Below, one piece after another: positions 1 to 13,000 of a stretch of DNA of 64,000 nucleotides (its first letter is position 1; the number at the start of each line of letters is the position of its first letter). The DNA lies in the NCBI GenBank assembly GCA_030063045.1, contig JAQSEB010000099.1, positions 868,001-932,000 on the forward strand, in the 5' to 3' direction. The DNA comes from Pratylenchus scribneri (lineage: Eukaryota > Nematoda > Chromadorea > Rhabditida > Pratylenchidae). The translations under genes and the position numbers were made by a program. Below the pieces are notes generated by a model. The model made no database searches. It was given only the letters and a program-made list of their open reading frames with translations, and was not told where the DNA came from.

Positions 1-60
1 ATCGGCGGTGTCGGAGTTTACTTCTATAAAACAAAGAGCAGTGGCCAAATTGATATTTAA
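1..60 (+). CDS. 3' end of an unidentified gene (partial)
   Basis: The first 60 bases read open in frame 1 and end in TAA at 58-60. The peptide is IGGVGVYFYKTKSSGQIDI. A small hydrophobic Gly/Val/Tyr stretch followed by a basic KTKSS tail resembles the cytoplasmic end of a single-pass membrane protein. The upstream part lies outside the window, so family and function cannot be stated. AT-rich, gene-free sequence follows to about 680. Confidence 0.45.
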   Translation: MGGVGVYFYKTKSSGQIDI

Positions 61-785
61 ATATTGTTAATGATAATTAATTAACAATTAACATTATTTG
101 GTGATCGATCATTTTCTTATTTAATTTTTAATTAATTAAATAAAAAAATTTTATAATTTCGTTAGAAAATTCCTTTATTTTTTTTTATAATTTTCCGCAA
201 TAAAAAAGTCTTAAATAAAATGCGATCAAATGTGGTGGCGAGAAATCAACAAAAATGTTTATAATTATTTATATTTTTAATTGACTAAAAATATGCAACA
301 TCTTATCATTTTTTATACGATTTTTTTAAATAGACAAAATAAAATTTATTCTGATTTCTTTTGTGGTGTCGGAAAAATTTTTTTGCATTGCCATTTTTAA
401 CAATGTTTTTTAATCCAATTAATCAAATTGTGCCATTCCAATATTTTTTTGTAATTTTTGGATATAAAAAGGTTCGAAATAATCGCAATTATATCGGATT
501 TCATCAATTCTGACTATATAACTTGACATTTTAATCAATTTTAAATTTCAAAACTTTATTTTATAAAAAAACAAAAATTATTATTTTAATAAATGTTGAC
601 ATTTTGAATGAATTTTTGGGAGATTTGTTATTTGTATGTGTTTTTTTTTGCGATTTGAAGAAAATTCATATTACATATTTGTTTGGCACCGGCATTAATC
701 CGAACTATTTTAATTAATTATTTCCTCTCTCATTTCCTTCTCCATTTCCTTTCTTCCTGCATTTTTTGTTGCCACCAAAAAGTGA

Positions 786-889
786 ATAAAATTGTCGCAA
801 TAGCCAATGACATTGATGGTCGCCCTGTTGTGGCACCAGCTCGCATATATGGACTTGCTTCGGCCTTTTCCAAAATTGATAGTTCATAG
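786..889 (+). CDS. Possible terminal exon, unidentified
   Basis: An open frame ending in TAG at 887-889 encodes IVAIANDIDGRPVVAPARIY and a short tail ending in IDSS. Its base composition is much less AT-rich than its surroundings, as expected of an exon. No clear polypyrimidine-AG acceptor or partner exon was found. It could be an alternative last exon of the gene ending at 60, a relic, or chance. Confidence 0.2.
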
Positions 890-1594
890 TCAGTCGTTGT
901 CAAATTATCTTCAAAAAATAATGGAAAATATAAAATTATAAAATGATTAAATTAAGTTTAATTTAATTTAATTTAATTAAAAAATAAGCCTATTTTATAT
1001 ATTTCATGGATAATATTGGAATTTGGCAATTACCGGAATTAGCTAGACCCAGGGCAAGCTAATTTTGGGAATTTTTCGGCTTCTAGGAAATGTAAGCGCG
1101 AGAATAGGCTCATTCGACTCGGCATAGTCCATTTATTATATGAAATTTCAGACTGGTAACAGATAGAATTAGGGCTTGGGCTTGGTGCCGGCGGTGGGAA
1201 GGTGGGATAAGAATCTAGCGGTAAATTTTTCATATATATATATATTATATATGCAATTGCTAACGATTTTAGTTTTTAATTGTTTAAAATTGATTGGCTT
1301 TTGTCAAGGAAATTATTATTTTATTTTAATATTTTCCCATTTCCTTTTCTTTTTAAATTTATTATTTAATTTTAAACAATATCTTACTTAATATTTTCTA
1401 ATAAATTTAAAAATTATCAATACTGAATTAATAATAGTATCCTATATAATTCTTTTTACTTTCTACAAAGCTTTTACTATATATAAAACAATTTTTTGAA
1501 TTTTTGTTGATCAGTGAAAATTTATTCAAATATAAATTTTCTCTTCTTTAATTAATTTATATTTAATTTAAAAATAATTAATGGGAATTTGTCA

Positions 1595-4274
1595 CTAACT
1601 AAAATGGCATTTGCGTAGTCCAATGCCGGCCACCAATCTGCCCAAAGCGGACCATCCCGTAACCAGCGGTTCCTCCAGAACGCATAATTGGCCATAGTCC
1701 ATTTGTTGGCGGAGGAATGGGAAAATTAGGTCCAATTCCGCCGGACCATTGCTCAACATGAACACTTGGGCCGCTGGCATTGGCGCTTTGCCACCTTCCA
1801 AACTGGCTGTTAGCCTAGAAAATTTTATATAAATTTATAATAAATTTTAATTATTATTTAAATTATGAGAAATATTTAAATTGACGAAAAAAGTATTGAA
1901 AAATAGAAAAAATTATTCTAGTGGTTCAATGGTTTATCTATCCTAGATATTAGATAAAGTCGTTTTAGTTTCAGAAAAATTGATACAATTCAAAACCAAA
2001 ATTGGAAATATTGGTCAAAATAAACTCAAAATAGGAGAAACCGAAAACCAATTTTCCAAAAACCGAAAACCGTATTTTGCCAAAATTTCGGTTTAATTTA
2101 AACCGACTTTGGGCAACTCTATTAGACACACAAACGATATAGCTGCTTATCGACAGATCTCATCGAGAGCACATCATTTGTTAATAATTGATTTTAAAAT
2201 AAAATAAGATGACTTGAGCTGTTAATAATACCCCTTTATTTTTAGATCAAACTATAATAAATTATATACCAATCAATGTATGCTGATTAGATTTATCGAT
2301 TGGATATAGTTATGTCCTAGGACAAATCATTGAATCGCTATAATCTTTTTCGTTAATCTCAATGTTTTTTTTCTTTTTCGTTACTTTTTTTTTTGAAATT
2401 TTCCATGTTTTTTCGCCAAATAAAAAAATCCCTTTAAAATTATTCTTAATAAATTATTAAATTTTATTTCTAATAAAAATATTCCATATTTGAGCTACCT
2501 GATTGGGAAATTTGCTCCCGCTTTAATTCGAAATTGCAACATTTGAGAGGAGAAATCGGTGGCCTCCACCTCGTTGACCATCGTATCCGCTCCTTTGCCA
2601 AAACGGTCCAATGTGCGGAAAAGACGGCAATCGGCGCCCACCGTTTCATTATGCCGATTGAAATTTTCCCATTCCACGCATAGATAGTACCAAGAGGATT
2701 CGCGCAATTCGTTGACTACCACCTGAATAAATATTTTCAAAATTTTAGTAATCGAAATTTGCCTTTAAGACATTATTTATGTCCCTCTAAATCAGAGGAT
2801 ACAAAATAAAAAATAAAATAATTTATTTTTTTTCCATTTTGCTTAAAGTTTTCAAAAGTCGGTTTTATAATGTTATCTTTCTTAAATTCAGTTTTTCGGT
2901 TTTTTGAAAAAAATCGTTTTCCGGTTTCAAAGAGTAAAAATATCTAATTGCAATTTTAAATTTCATTGATTTTCTCAAATCGAAACCTCCTAAACCAACA
3001 TGGACTACCCTAATTTTGACTAGATTAGACCAAAATCGGTTTCGTTGCAATTTAAAGCCGGAATTGGGAATTTTTGCTTTTTATAACCGAAAATAGGAGA
3101 AACCGTGATCAACATTTTTTATAATCGAAAAAGAGTTTTTAAACAGACAAATTCGGGCCTACTCTAATTTAGACCCAAAGTTAAAGCAAATCTTATCTTA
3201 TTTTTAAAATAAATAAATTCAATGAATATTTTATGAACTGACTGAACAATTTTAGAAGTTTGAATTTAGAGAAAGTTTAAAGAATATTTTTATTATTTTT
3301 CAATCTGGAATCTGCTGAACAATTTTATTTCCTGTTTGAATTTGGAGGCAAATTTCCCATTATCCATAAATTAATATTTTCTCACTGACTTGCTTCTCCT
3401 CATTGACCGAATCCGGATAGAACACTTTGGTTTGGGCCAATTCCTCTGGGCCACCACCATTTTGTTGCCTCAATGGAATTGCAGTCAAATAAAGGGTGGG
3501 CAACAATGTTGGGGCCATATGGCTACGGAGGAATTCATCGCGCAAAATTACACGGAATCCATTTTTGGTTGGGTCAACATAGTGAATGGCCCTGTGGGAA
3601 AAAGAAATAAAAAAGCAATTAAGAAAAATGCCACTTTTGTATTTTTGATTTTAAACCTTTTCAAATTTGGTTAAACAAAGAAAAAATATATCATTTAATG
3701 CATTTCTATGGGCTAGATTATAAAAATTCTTTTATTTTCAATTCTACTATACTAAAAATAATATAATTTAATTAAAATGTTTATTGTAAAATTGGCATTT
3801 TCTTAATTGGCTTACTTAGAATCTTTTTTATATTGAATTAATCATCGAAAAAAATATACCAATATCATATCATGATGAGCTTCTATTTAATTAATTTTAA
3901 ATAAATTAATTGATTCGGCTCTTATAAGTATTTAAAAATTATTAAATAATTTAATAAAAAAATATTTTCTAAAAATGCCATTTTTATTTTGGTTTAAAAC
4001 TTTTAATTCTGAATAAAATTCTGGAAAAATTTATATCAATTTTAACAATTAATAATTTAATTATAAAATAAAAAGTGTTTTATTTGTATTTTGATTTAAA
4101 ATCTTTTTATTTTGTACTACTAAATCAAGGAAAAAATGCCATCGAAGCAGTATTTTTATTAGAAATTTTAAATTTAAATTCTCACTTGACTGAAATGAAA
4201 ATCCTTTGATTGAATTTGACTGAACCAAAAACGGTGCCGAGAATAAGTAAATTTATGAAGAAAATGATGAGCAT
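1595..4274 (-). CDS. Secreted protein with fibronectin-III-like segment
   Basis: Four exons join in frame: 4274-4186, 3591-3390, 2722-2499 and 1814-1595, giving 735 nt (244 residues plus TAG). Exon 1 starts with an ATG followed by a hydrophobic signal peptide (MLIIFFINLLILGTVFGS). Donors are GTGAG, GTCAGT and GTAGC; acceptors are CCCACAG, TTATTCAG and TTTCTAG. Residues around 100-140 contain SSWYYLCVEWENFNRHNE, a Cys, and RTLDRFGK. This resembles the second half of a fibronectin type III domain (Trp-Tyr-x-x-Cys core, then a Cys before the final strand). No transmembrane segment is seen after the signal, so the product is probably secreted. The family assignment is tentative; the gene structure is well supported by phase agreement at all three junctions. 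Introns 1 and 2 contain repeat-derived DNA. Confidence 0.75.
1865..2345. repeat. Diverged foldback element invaded by another repeat
   Basis: The outer parts (about 1915-1955 and 2130-2345) resemble the arms of the foldback at 62246-62641: a TTCAATGGTTT-type stretch, a TCGATTGG-TATAG stretch and AAATCATTGAATCG. The centre (about 1956-2125) is instead rich in CGAAAACCG/CGGTTT and ends in GGGCAACTCTA, matching the CGGTTT repeat family listed separately. It lies in intron 3 of the minus-strand gene. This looks like an old foldback copy interrupted by a second repeat. Confidence 0.4.
2835..3165. repeat. CGGTTT-family dispersed repeat
   Basis: Rich in CGGTTTT/AAAACCG and containing the stretch AATTGGGAATTTTTGC, which recurs at 29943. 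It ends in GGGCCTACTCTAATTT, like GGGCAACTCTATTAG at 2110 and GAGCTACCCTACTAATT at 28254. It lies in intron 2 of the minus-strand gene. No coding potential. Confidence 0.5.
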
Positions 4275-4393
4275 TGTTGACGTTCTAATTAATGAATTAT
4301 ATTTTTGATTGGTCATTTTTTGCTAAAAATAATTAAATTAAAACTAATTTAATTGGGAACAAATTTATGGCACAATGAATGAATGGATGAAAA

Positions 4394-4407
4394 GGGGGGG
4401 GGGGGGG
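4394..4407. repeat. G14 homopolymer
   Basis: Fourteen consecutive G in otherwise AT-rich DNA. Runs like this can form G-quadruplexes and are unstable in nematodes lacking the FANCJ-type helicase DOG-1 (established in C. elegans). No gene is nearby on this strand. Confidence 0.9.
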
Positions 4408-4589
4408 AGGCGTAAAAGGACGAAAATGACAATTCATTTCATTGTTTTAATTTAATATTTAAAAATAACCCGTTTTGAAATTTTTATATGAATCAAATTT
4501 GAACTTTGATATGGATTTTTGGGTTTTTGTTGGGAATTGCATTTTAGTAATAAAATATTTTAAATGTATTCTATATCAAGTCAATTTTA

Positions 4590-4679
4590 TACCGTAAATA
4601 TTCATTTAATTCTCCACCCTACAGTAATTCCCCACTCTCTAATAATTCCCCAAGGGGAATTAAAAGAGTATTTACGGTA
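4590..4679. mobile_element. 90-bp MITE with TACCGTAAATA ends
   Basis: The left end reads TACCGTAAATATTCATTTAA and the right end, reverse-complemented, reads TACCGTAAATACTCTTTTAA. The inverted repeat continues into AATTC and an internal CCCC/GGGG pair, so the whole element can fold back. Related sequences occur at about 18418, 20640, 22082 and 47907. No coding capacity. Confidence 0.7.
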
Positions 4680-7600
4680 ATAGAAATTAAAATTTATTTT
4701 ATTTATAATATTATAAATGGATTTGGCCATAATTTAATAAGTCTTATTTTCATGCCATAATCCAAGTAGGATAGAATAATGGATGCTAAAAATCAGAGCA
4801 GTAGAAAGGCCAATTACATAATGAGGCTTAAGGGAAAGAGGAATGAGAGCGCGCCAAACCGCATTATTAAGCAATGGAGGGAACATTGGAAGGGAAAGGG
4901 GTCATTCATTTGGGTCACATTTGGCATTCAGGGAGGAGAGGGGTGGGGGCCTATATAACAGATGGCCAAGGAAGGGAAGGGATTTAGCCAAAACCATAGA
5001 GGAAAAGCCGTCAAATTAGCATAAGTGCCATCATCCGGGGGCCACAAAAATTGGTCCCAAATTTGGGGAAGGAATTTTGGAATGAAAATACGGGAAAATG
5101 CCAGGAATGATGGAGAAGGAAATACTGGAAGAAAATGGAAAATGCGCGAAATGGTGCAAAAAGAAATTGACACTTTCCTATGAAGGAGGGGACATTTTAA
5201 GAGGACATTGTGGCCTAAACAATATTACAAAATGAGCCAATGAGCCATTCACCACATTCATTTGTCCCCTCTTTTGGAAGACTAATTAAAGTGGTGGATG
5301 CTTTTCGTGTTTGGCAATGAAATGTGTTGTGTGCCGATGAATTGAAAATTTGTTGATGAATAGTGAAAAAGAGCCAACAAATTGATGGATGGATATATTT
5401 TTGGTTGGCCAATGGTCACATATTTAATGGGAAGAGAGGTCAACAATTTTTATGGAGGCAAATAATGGTTAAAAATTTTATATTGGATTATAATTAATAC
5501 AATTTACCAAAAAAATCAATGAATTTATATACATAATTTATTTACGGTGAAAAATAAGTAGATGCATTAAAACTTGGCCAAATTGGGCTCTAAAATATTT
5601 TAAAAACCTACCATTTAAACCTCAAAAAAATGAGCCTAAATCCAACATTTATTAGTCCTAAATAAACTCAGTTATAAAAATTATTTAGTTTTTTAAAATG
5701 TCGTGGTTTAATTAAATATTTTTTATGGATAAATGAATTTATTTATCCTATTAAATTAATTTATTTATCCTATTTTTTATTAAACCTTTATTGCTATTGA
5801 AATAAATTGATGATTTTTATTTTTTAAAGGTGCATTTGATTGGAACAATAATTTTGAATGAAATGGAATGGGAGAGATGAAAATATTTTCAAATCAATTC
5901 TGCTAAATCAACTGGGAATGAACGGAGGCAAATTATATTTTGCTTTTTATTCCCTCCATTGTTATTCAATTGCTAAATTTTGCGCATTTATTTGAGAAGT
6001 GATGTGTAATTGGATTGCAAATGGATTAAAAATGAGACATAAATTAATAATTGAATGTAATTTAAATTCAATGGGCAAGTCTCGATAAAAGATTATAAAA
6101 TTATTGTTAGAGGAAGCAGGAATGAAAATATAGTCCAATCTTACATTCGCGCATCTTGCATTTTGTTTCCATTTTCCCATTGACAAGAATAAATCCTTTG
6201 ATTATACAAAGTATTATAAAAGGGGTACTACATTATTAGGAATAATTCCATGGGAATTGGGAGTGAAAAATAAACATTTTTTTGATTGACTTTATGCTAA
6301 ATGGGAACAATATGGAATTTATTACCAATTCCAAGTCCAAAGTAAATTTTAATTTTTTAGTTACATTTTTTCTGATCAAAAAAAAGATTAATTAATTTAT
6401 TTTTCGAATCACACAAAAGGATAAAAAATATTAAATCAATTTTTCAGGTCAAAGGATTTACTCGAAAATGTTGTCGAATTTTCGGTAACCTTTCTTAACA
6501 ACTTGTTCGGCGACTTTTTGCCTTACAAACAATTTTGGGGGCGATAAGCCTTTGATTAAATAAAATGTGCGGGTGCGCGAGTGGGAGGGATAAGCCATCC
6601 GCTTCTTGGAGGAAGTCTGCCGGCTGCTTTGAATGTAAAAATAAAAGAAAAATTGGAGACAAATTGGGGATGGGTCCGGGGATTATAATAGCAATGTTTT
6701 TGGGGACCGACACACTCCTGCCCTGACCCCTCTTTAAAAGGAATTTGAAAGGAAATGCCAAAGGAAATAATGGGAAAAGGGAATGAGAGGATTAGGAGGG
6801 GTTTTGGGCGGCAAAAAAAATTCTCAATTTGTGTTTGCTTGTAAATATTTGAAAGGAGAATTGGGGTCTTCAAAAATGATAATTTTGACATTTTATTTTT
6901 GTGTGACTCATTTTGACATTTTGAGTTAAAATACATTTACATTAGGGAATTAGGAAATTGGCATATGAAATTGAACCGGAAGCCGGAGGAAACTTTGATA
7001 AAATCTTTTGGAGGAATTTGACTGGCCAAAATGGCCACTGAGGGTAGAATAATCCCAAAACCCATCATTTTGCACAATTTCAAAAATTCCAACAAAATTT
7101 GACACATTTTTGAGTTTATTTCCCTTCAAATTTTGGCATTGCAAAATGGAAAGGAGGAATTTTGATGCGGCAAATTTATGCGCGCAAAATTGCGGAGAAA
7201 GTTAAATGGAAGGAAAAGGAAGGGAAGATTCATTTTTGAGAAGGGAAATTTGTGGTCAAAATTAGCATAAAATAATGAAAGAAAGGAATGCGTTTTGTTT
7301 GGTAAATTTTGTTTTTGCAACTTTTTCTGTTGCATTTTTTTAATTTGCATAAATGCGCTTTTTCTTGGAAATTAAATTAATAAAAAAAGGAAAATAAATT
7401 TTTAAATTTCAAAAAGTGAAAATAAATTGCCTGTAAAAGAGATGAGCCTTTTCAAAATTACTCTGGGATTGGGTTTCTCATTTTCCAACTATTTTAGCCG
7501 GGGAATTGGATTCCAAAATGAAAGTGAAGGAAGTTTGTCCATTTGTGGACAGGGGACGGATGGGGGTCATTTGGCCTAGGGCGGCGGCATTTTCCCCCAC

Positions 7601-7790
7601 AAAATGCCGAATAATTTCCTCCGAGAGAGAAAAATGGTCAATGGAAAAAATTGGCCATTTCCCTTTTATCTTTTTATATTTACGTGAAAGTATAAGTATT
7701 TTTGTGGAAAAATTTTTTAGTCAATTAAAAATTTTTAAATATATTTATTTTTTACAATTATTTTTTAATAATTTGATCTTATTTATTTTG
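4680..7790. other. Gene-poor stretch
   Basis: No open frame here resembles a known protein, and no run of splice-linked exons was found on either strand. Less AT-rich blocks occur at about 4840-5180, 6490-6900 and 6950-7250. They give only short overlapping frames on both strands and no recognisable domain; they may be regulatory or decayed sequence. Confidence 0.4.
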
Positions 7791-7799
7791 GCTATTTTT

Positions 7800-8600
7800 C
7801 AAATTCCATTTTTTTTCCATTCAAATTTAATAATTTTTTATCAAAAATATTTTATGGGGTGTAAAAAATTTTCTCATAAATTTAATAATTTAGTTTAAAA
7901 ATAAACAAATTTGAATTAAAAATTTTATTTTTTTTATAAAAAAAAACAAATTGTCAATTTTGATGGTGTTGATTTTTTATAATTTAATTTTCAAATGAAA
8001 TTTAATAATTTTTTATCCTAAATATTTTATGGGTTATAAAATTTTTTAAAAATTAATTTAAAATAAATAAATGGATTATTTTTAATAATCACCTTATAAT
8101 TTCTTTTAAATATAATTAAATTATGATGTCAAATAAAGTTTTTTAAATAAATTATTTTAATTTTTTAAAATTATTTTTAAACAAATTGATCTAATTTTAC
8201 CTTGGTATTTTTAAATAATTTTTTTTTCAATGAAATTTAATAATTTTTTATCCAAAATATTTTATGGGCTATAAAATTTTTTTTATAAATTCAATAATTA
8301 ATTTTAAAAATAAATAAATTTGAATTTAAAAATTTTAATAATCGATTTTAAATTTCTTTTAAATAAAAATATATTTAATTAATTTTTTAAATTAAATTTT
8401 TCAATTTTTTAAAATTATTTTAAAATTATTTTTGAACATGGACGTTGTTTGATTTTTTAAATTTAATTTTCTAAAATGTAATTTAATAATTTTTTTATCC
8501 CAAATATTTTATGAGTTGTTCTTTACAAATTTAAAAATTTAATTAAAAAAATAAATATTTTTAAATTAAAATTTTAAAAATAACTTAAAATAAAATGTTT
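7800..8600. repeat. Four diverged AT-rich tandem copies
   Basis: The block AATTTAATAATTTTTTATC, then AAATATTTTATGGG and a TATAAAATTTT run, recurs at about 7825, 7998, 8232 and 8470, each copy followed by AAAATAAATAAAT-like sequence. Spacing is about 170-240 bp. The copies have diverged by substitutions and indels, so the expansion is old. No coding content. Confidence 0.6.
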
Positions 8601-9591
8601 TTTTTTAAATAAAATGATGCATTTCGAAAATTTTGCCTGGATTTGACATTTTTCCTATAATTTTTGCACTTGTAAATTCCTTTTTAATATTTAGCCCCGG
8701 GCGAGGTGGATTTGCCTTTGCCAATTTTTCAATGGTCAACCCTGCTGGCATTTTCCTGCAATTTTTTTTGGCACATTTCTTCTATTTTCCTCCCCTTTTC
8801 TTTTGAATGATTGACTGGCGCATGCGTGTGAATTTAATTAAATCGGCCCTTTCCGGGGGCGGCAATTTTGGGGTGGCAAAAGCAAAAACTCCCATTTCTC
8901 CTTTTTGCCGGCAGTCGGCCGACCAAATTATCTTGGAGGAAAACGCAGCTGGACATCAAAATAAAAAAAATTGGAAAATGGACTGAATTGGTTGGCGGGG
9001 AATGGAGCGCCAAAAAGATTTTTATAATTGGCCTTCAGTCAGCCACCACAAAATAACCTATTCAAAAAATAAATGATGGACAGTGATTTGGCACGAAAAT
9101 ATTTTTGTTTGTGTGGTTTGGTTGGGTTTAAGAAATAAAATATCCAACCGGCGGGACTTTAAAGAAATGTGTGGTCCATTAAAAATGTGGTAAGGGAAAT
9201 TATTTTAAGGAATTAAGAATTAATTAATTATTAATTTATAAAATATTTAAATGCACATTCTTCATTCTTTTTTGTTTCTTTAACAATAGAATCGGGTTCA
9301 TCTCTTTTTTATTTTTTTCTCGAAATATTTTTCATTGGTAGATTTTATTTTTTAAGAATAAAAATTTAACCAAAAATAAAAATCATTACCTAATTAATTA
9401 AAATCTATAAACAATTTTTTCTCCCATAATTTTGCAAAATTGAATTTAAAATTTATTACCACAATTTTTTACAAAATGTTTATTAAATATTTATTAATAT
9501 TTATTTATTATTTTTTAAATTTTTTTTATGTATTTTCCAGTCAAATGGGGATTTATCCCAGGGGCTTTATTTGGGACAACGAGAATAAAAA

Positions 9592-10062
9592 ATGATTGTC
9601 ACTATCTGCCGAGAAGAAGTGGAAGTAGGCAGATGGCCCAACCATCTTCGGGAATGTCCTCTAACGAAAAATGATGAATTGGATAGAGGGGAGAAAAGGG
9701 CCAAGAAAAAGTGGACAATGGACACACAAAGCATTTGTCAATGGGCATATTGGGCTGGTGGCATGTTCGCTGCCACCATTTCCTCCCTTTTATTGGGTCC
9801 TTTGGAAGAAGCTTCTTTTTTTAAAGCCAATATTCATTTGGATGGACACACTCTCAGTCAGAGCTGTGTGTCCGAAAAATATGATTCATTTGGGTCCGGT
9901 GGCCGCACATTTGTCACGCCAAAACAAAAACATATTGTGGCCAAAAGAAAGGGAAAAAGGGACAATGGGTGGCGGAAAGTGGAAAGTCTTAGTGGAGTAA
10001 TAAAGTCGCCTAATTTTTTGGTATTTATTGGGATTATGGCAAAAATGCATTCAATTTTATAA
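9592..10062 (+). CDS. Unidentified 156-codon open frame
   Basis: A long uninterrupted frame for this AT-rich DNA, starting ATGATTGTCACTATC and ending TAA. It contains a short hydrophobic stretch (MFAATISSLLLG, about residues 57-68) and a basic segment. A second frame (9671-10000) is also open, so the length may simply reflect the less AT-rich composition here. No domain recognised; may be non-coding. Confidence 0.2.
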   Translation: MIVTICREEVEVGRWPNHLRECPLTKNDELDRGEKRAKKKWTMDTQSICQWAYWAGGMFAATISSLLLGPLEEASFFKANIHLDGHTLSQSCVSEKYDSFGSGGRTFVTPKQKHIVAKRKGKRDNGWRKVESLSGVIKSPNFLVFIGIMAKMHSIL

Positions 10063-13000
10063 TAATGTTTTGACCATTTATGTATTTGTGGAATTAATTT
10101 TTGATGATTTTAATCTGGTTAAAAAGCAGTTTAATTTTTATAGATTACAAATATTTTGGAAATCGAAACTATCGTGAATTATAATCTAATCGAAAGCATC
10201 AAATTTATAATTTATTATTAGTTTTGAGGCTAATAAAATTTGTCCGAGAAGATAGGTGTTGCCAATTTTGGAGTATTTGAGATGCTGAAAATGTGACCGA
10301 TATCAGCAGAATAAAATGGACGGAAAAGGAAAAAGAGCACGCCACCAAAAGATAATCCCCTCTTTTTGTACATGCCGCCGCCTTCAGTTTTCATTCCGCA
10401 CTGATTAATTTGTACACAAATTCCTCTTTTTAAGGTGAGGGAAAGAGGAGAGAGGAAGGTAATTTAGAGCCAAATTTGTATAAAAATATTTTGCCGATGG
10501 GAGAATGTTGAGTTTCTAAAAAATATTACATTCGGCTTTGATGAATTATGCAAAATTGTGCCAACAAACAATTTTCTCTTGTTTTTATTATTATTTTTGT
10601 ACAAAAATAGAGCTCTGCGACTGCGAAGGGAAAGCAGCCGGAAATATGATGCAAATTGTAAAAGGGGGGAGGGGGTGGGAGGGGCTGGGTTGGCGTTGGC
10701 GGGTAAAAAGGGGTAAAAGGAAATGAAATGAGGAAAGGGGGGAATGACCGAACGAATTGGGGAACGTTTTGGCAGGTGACAGGAAAAATAGCCCCAAAAG
10801 GGATTGACCTTTCTCTTATGCCTTATCCTTCTCCCTCCTGTGATGTGCCGATCCATCTTCTTCTTCTTCGTCCCCGCCGGCGCGCAATCCGGCCATCCCC
10901 CATTTTGGTGGGTCGTTAATCCCGGGTGATGGGATGGGGATTGGGGATGTGCCCTTTCATAAGATGGATGGAATGATTGGAAGGGAAATGGGGCCCAATT
11001 CCCCGTGCATTTTTGTGCGCGACGCACATTTCCGCCGGCACCCCAAAAATACTATAATCCCGTTGGGCACATTTTGGGAAAGGGATTTGTGCGAGATGAA
11101 AGGAGGAGGAGGGCCCATTCCATGATTTGATTATTATAGTTTTTTTACATTTTTGTAAATACGACAAATTAGGTGGGAAAAAATTGGCCGGCAATTGGGT
11201 GTTTTTTTTAATAGAAGATGAGGGAAATTTTTCAATGTTTGTTGGCCAAAATATGAAGGGTTTAAAACCTATTCCTTACATAATATAATACAAATTCGTG
11301 AGAACAAAAAAAAATTCGAAAATGCAAGATGGATGATAAAAGAAATTGAGTAGAAATTAAAAGTAAAAATCATTATTAGGCCATAAATTTAAAAGAAATT
11401 AGAATTGGGGATTAAGCTGGAAACAATGAAATTATGATAAATAATGTATTGGAAGAATATTCCAAAATATTTTAGAAAATTTTAAACTGGAAATTCTTAA
11501 ATTTTGAAGGAGAAAATATTTTACACCAACAACCAAAAAATATTTTCAAATTTGTCATTGGCCTCATTCCATTTTATGGCCCATTCTTTATGGGAGAAGG
11601 AAGGAATCTTCCCTGAAATCTCCGAAAATCTTCCTCTCATTTTTTCATTATTCATTAGGCTGCGGAGGCACAAGACGGCAATTTATCTTTTTTTTTGCTG
11701 CTGAACAGGGGGAATTGGGAGAATATTTGGATTTGGAGATGAAAGGACGATGAAAAGTCCACGCGCCATTCAAAAAAATTTTTTCATTCCTCAATCACCC
11801 CTCAGATTTGCCTTCCGATGTGCCGATGGTGGTCGTAAAAATTGGTAAGAGGATGAACAAGGCCGAAATGGAAGAGGAATAAATGCAATGATCAAAATTA
11901 ATGGGATTTTGGCGCGCGTGCCGAATAGCCAAAAGGGCGCTGATTGAATTGGAAAATAGGGCGATGTTTTTTGACTATACAAATTTTGGGAAAATGCATC
12001 AAATTTAGGCCATAAATTTAAAAAGAAGCCGAGTTTGTTTTCAATTTTGAACTTGGTTCCGTTTTCTTAGCCGCCATTTTATGCCCTTTTGCCCCTTGGC
12101 CACATTTTATGTGTTCCAATCTGGCCTCATCCTTCTTCGTTATTGGTGACAGATTTTACCCTTTAAGTTCGGCGAAAAGAAAATAAAACAAGAAGAAATG
12201 AAATGTGGATGAGAATTTGAAGGAATTTTTCGGGCTTAAATCAGGAATTTCCATCTGATCTTATTTTTCAGACTTGTTTTAATTTTTGAGAGGTCAAATT
12301 TGAGAAAATAAAAATGCCTTAATTTCTCAGATTTGTACAGCTAAATTGTCTAATTTTTTGATTTTTCATAAAATGATCATTTTTTCTTATAAAACATTTA
12401 ATATTTAGGCCATTTTTGGCTTAAATTTTTCCCAATCGAATTGTTGCTTATTAAAAATTTCACTTCTCGCGCAAAAATCTTCTAAAGTCAAAAAAGGATT
12501 ATGAGAAATGAAAATGTGATATTTAAACGAATTTACGCAAGAATTTTCTTTGATTTTTAAAGCAATATTTAAAATGTTTGCATTTTGACAATAAAAACTG
12601 AATTTTTCATGCCATTTGATTTTAAAAAAATTAGATGGAACCCTTTGACTTAAATATTGGATTTGGGATCATTTTCCATTAATACCCCTTTCCCAAATTA
12701 AAATGGAATTCATTCCGGAATGGACGATTTTGGCTGTGTTCTTCTGATTCGGAGGGAATCCGCATACTCCCAATTCAATCAGATTCTGTCCATATAATTT
12801 TCCATCAAGCCAACCAACCAACCAACCAACCATCTGCCACAGAGGCAAAAATGGTCGACAATTATGCAATTTTGGTGGTTGGCTGGGAAAGTGATTCCTT
12901 CCTTAAATGATGGAATTGATGATGAGGAATCTCACGAAAATGTTCTCCAACATTTTTGTTGGGAAAAGGCTGGAAGTTGGATTTAATTCGAATGTAAATA

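Noticed and set aside
10464..11027. 187-codon minus-strand frame
   Set aside because: Low-complexity Pro/Ser/Lys-rich product in a GC-richer block where several frames on both strands are open; no domain, signal or splice structure.
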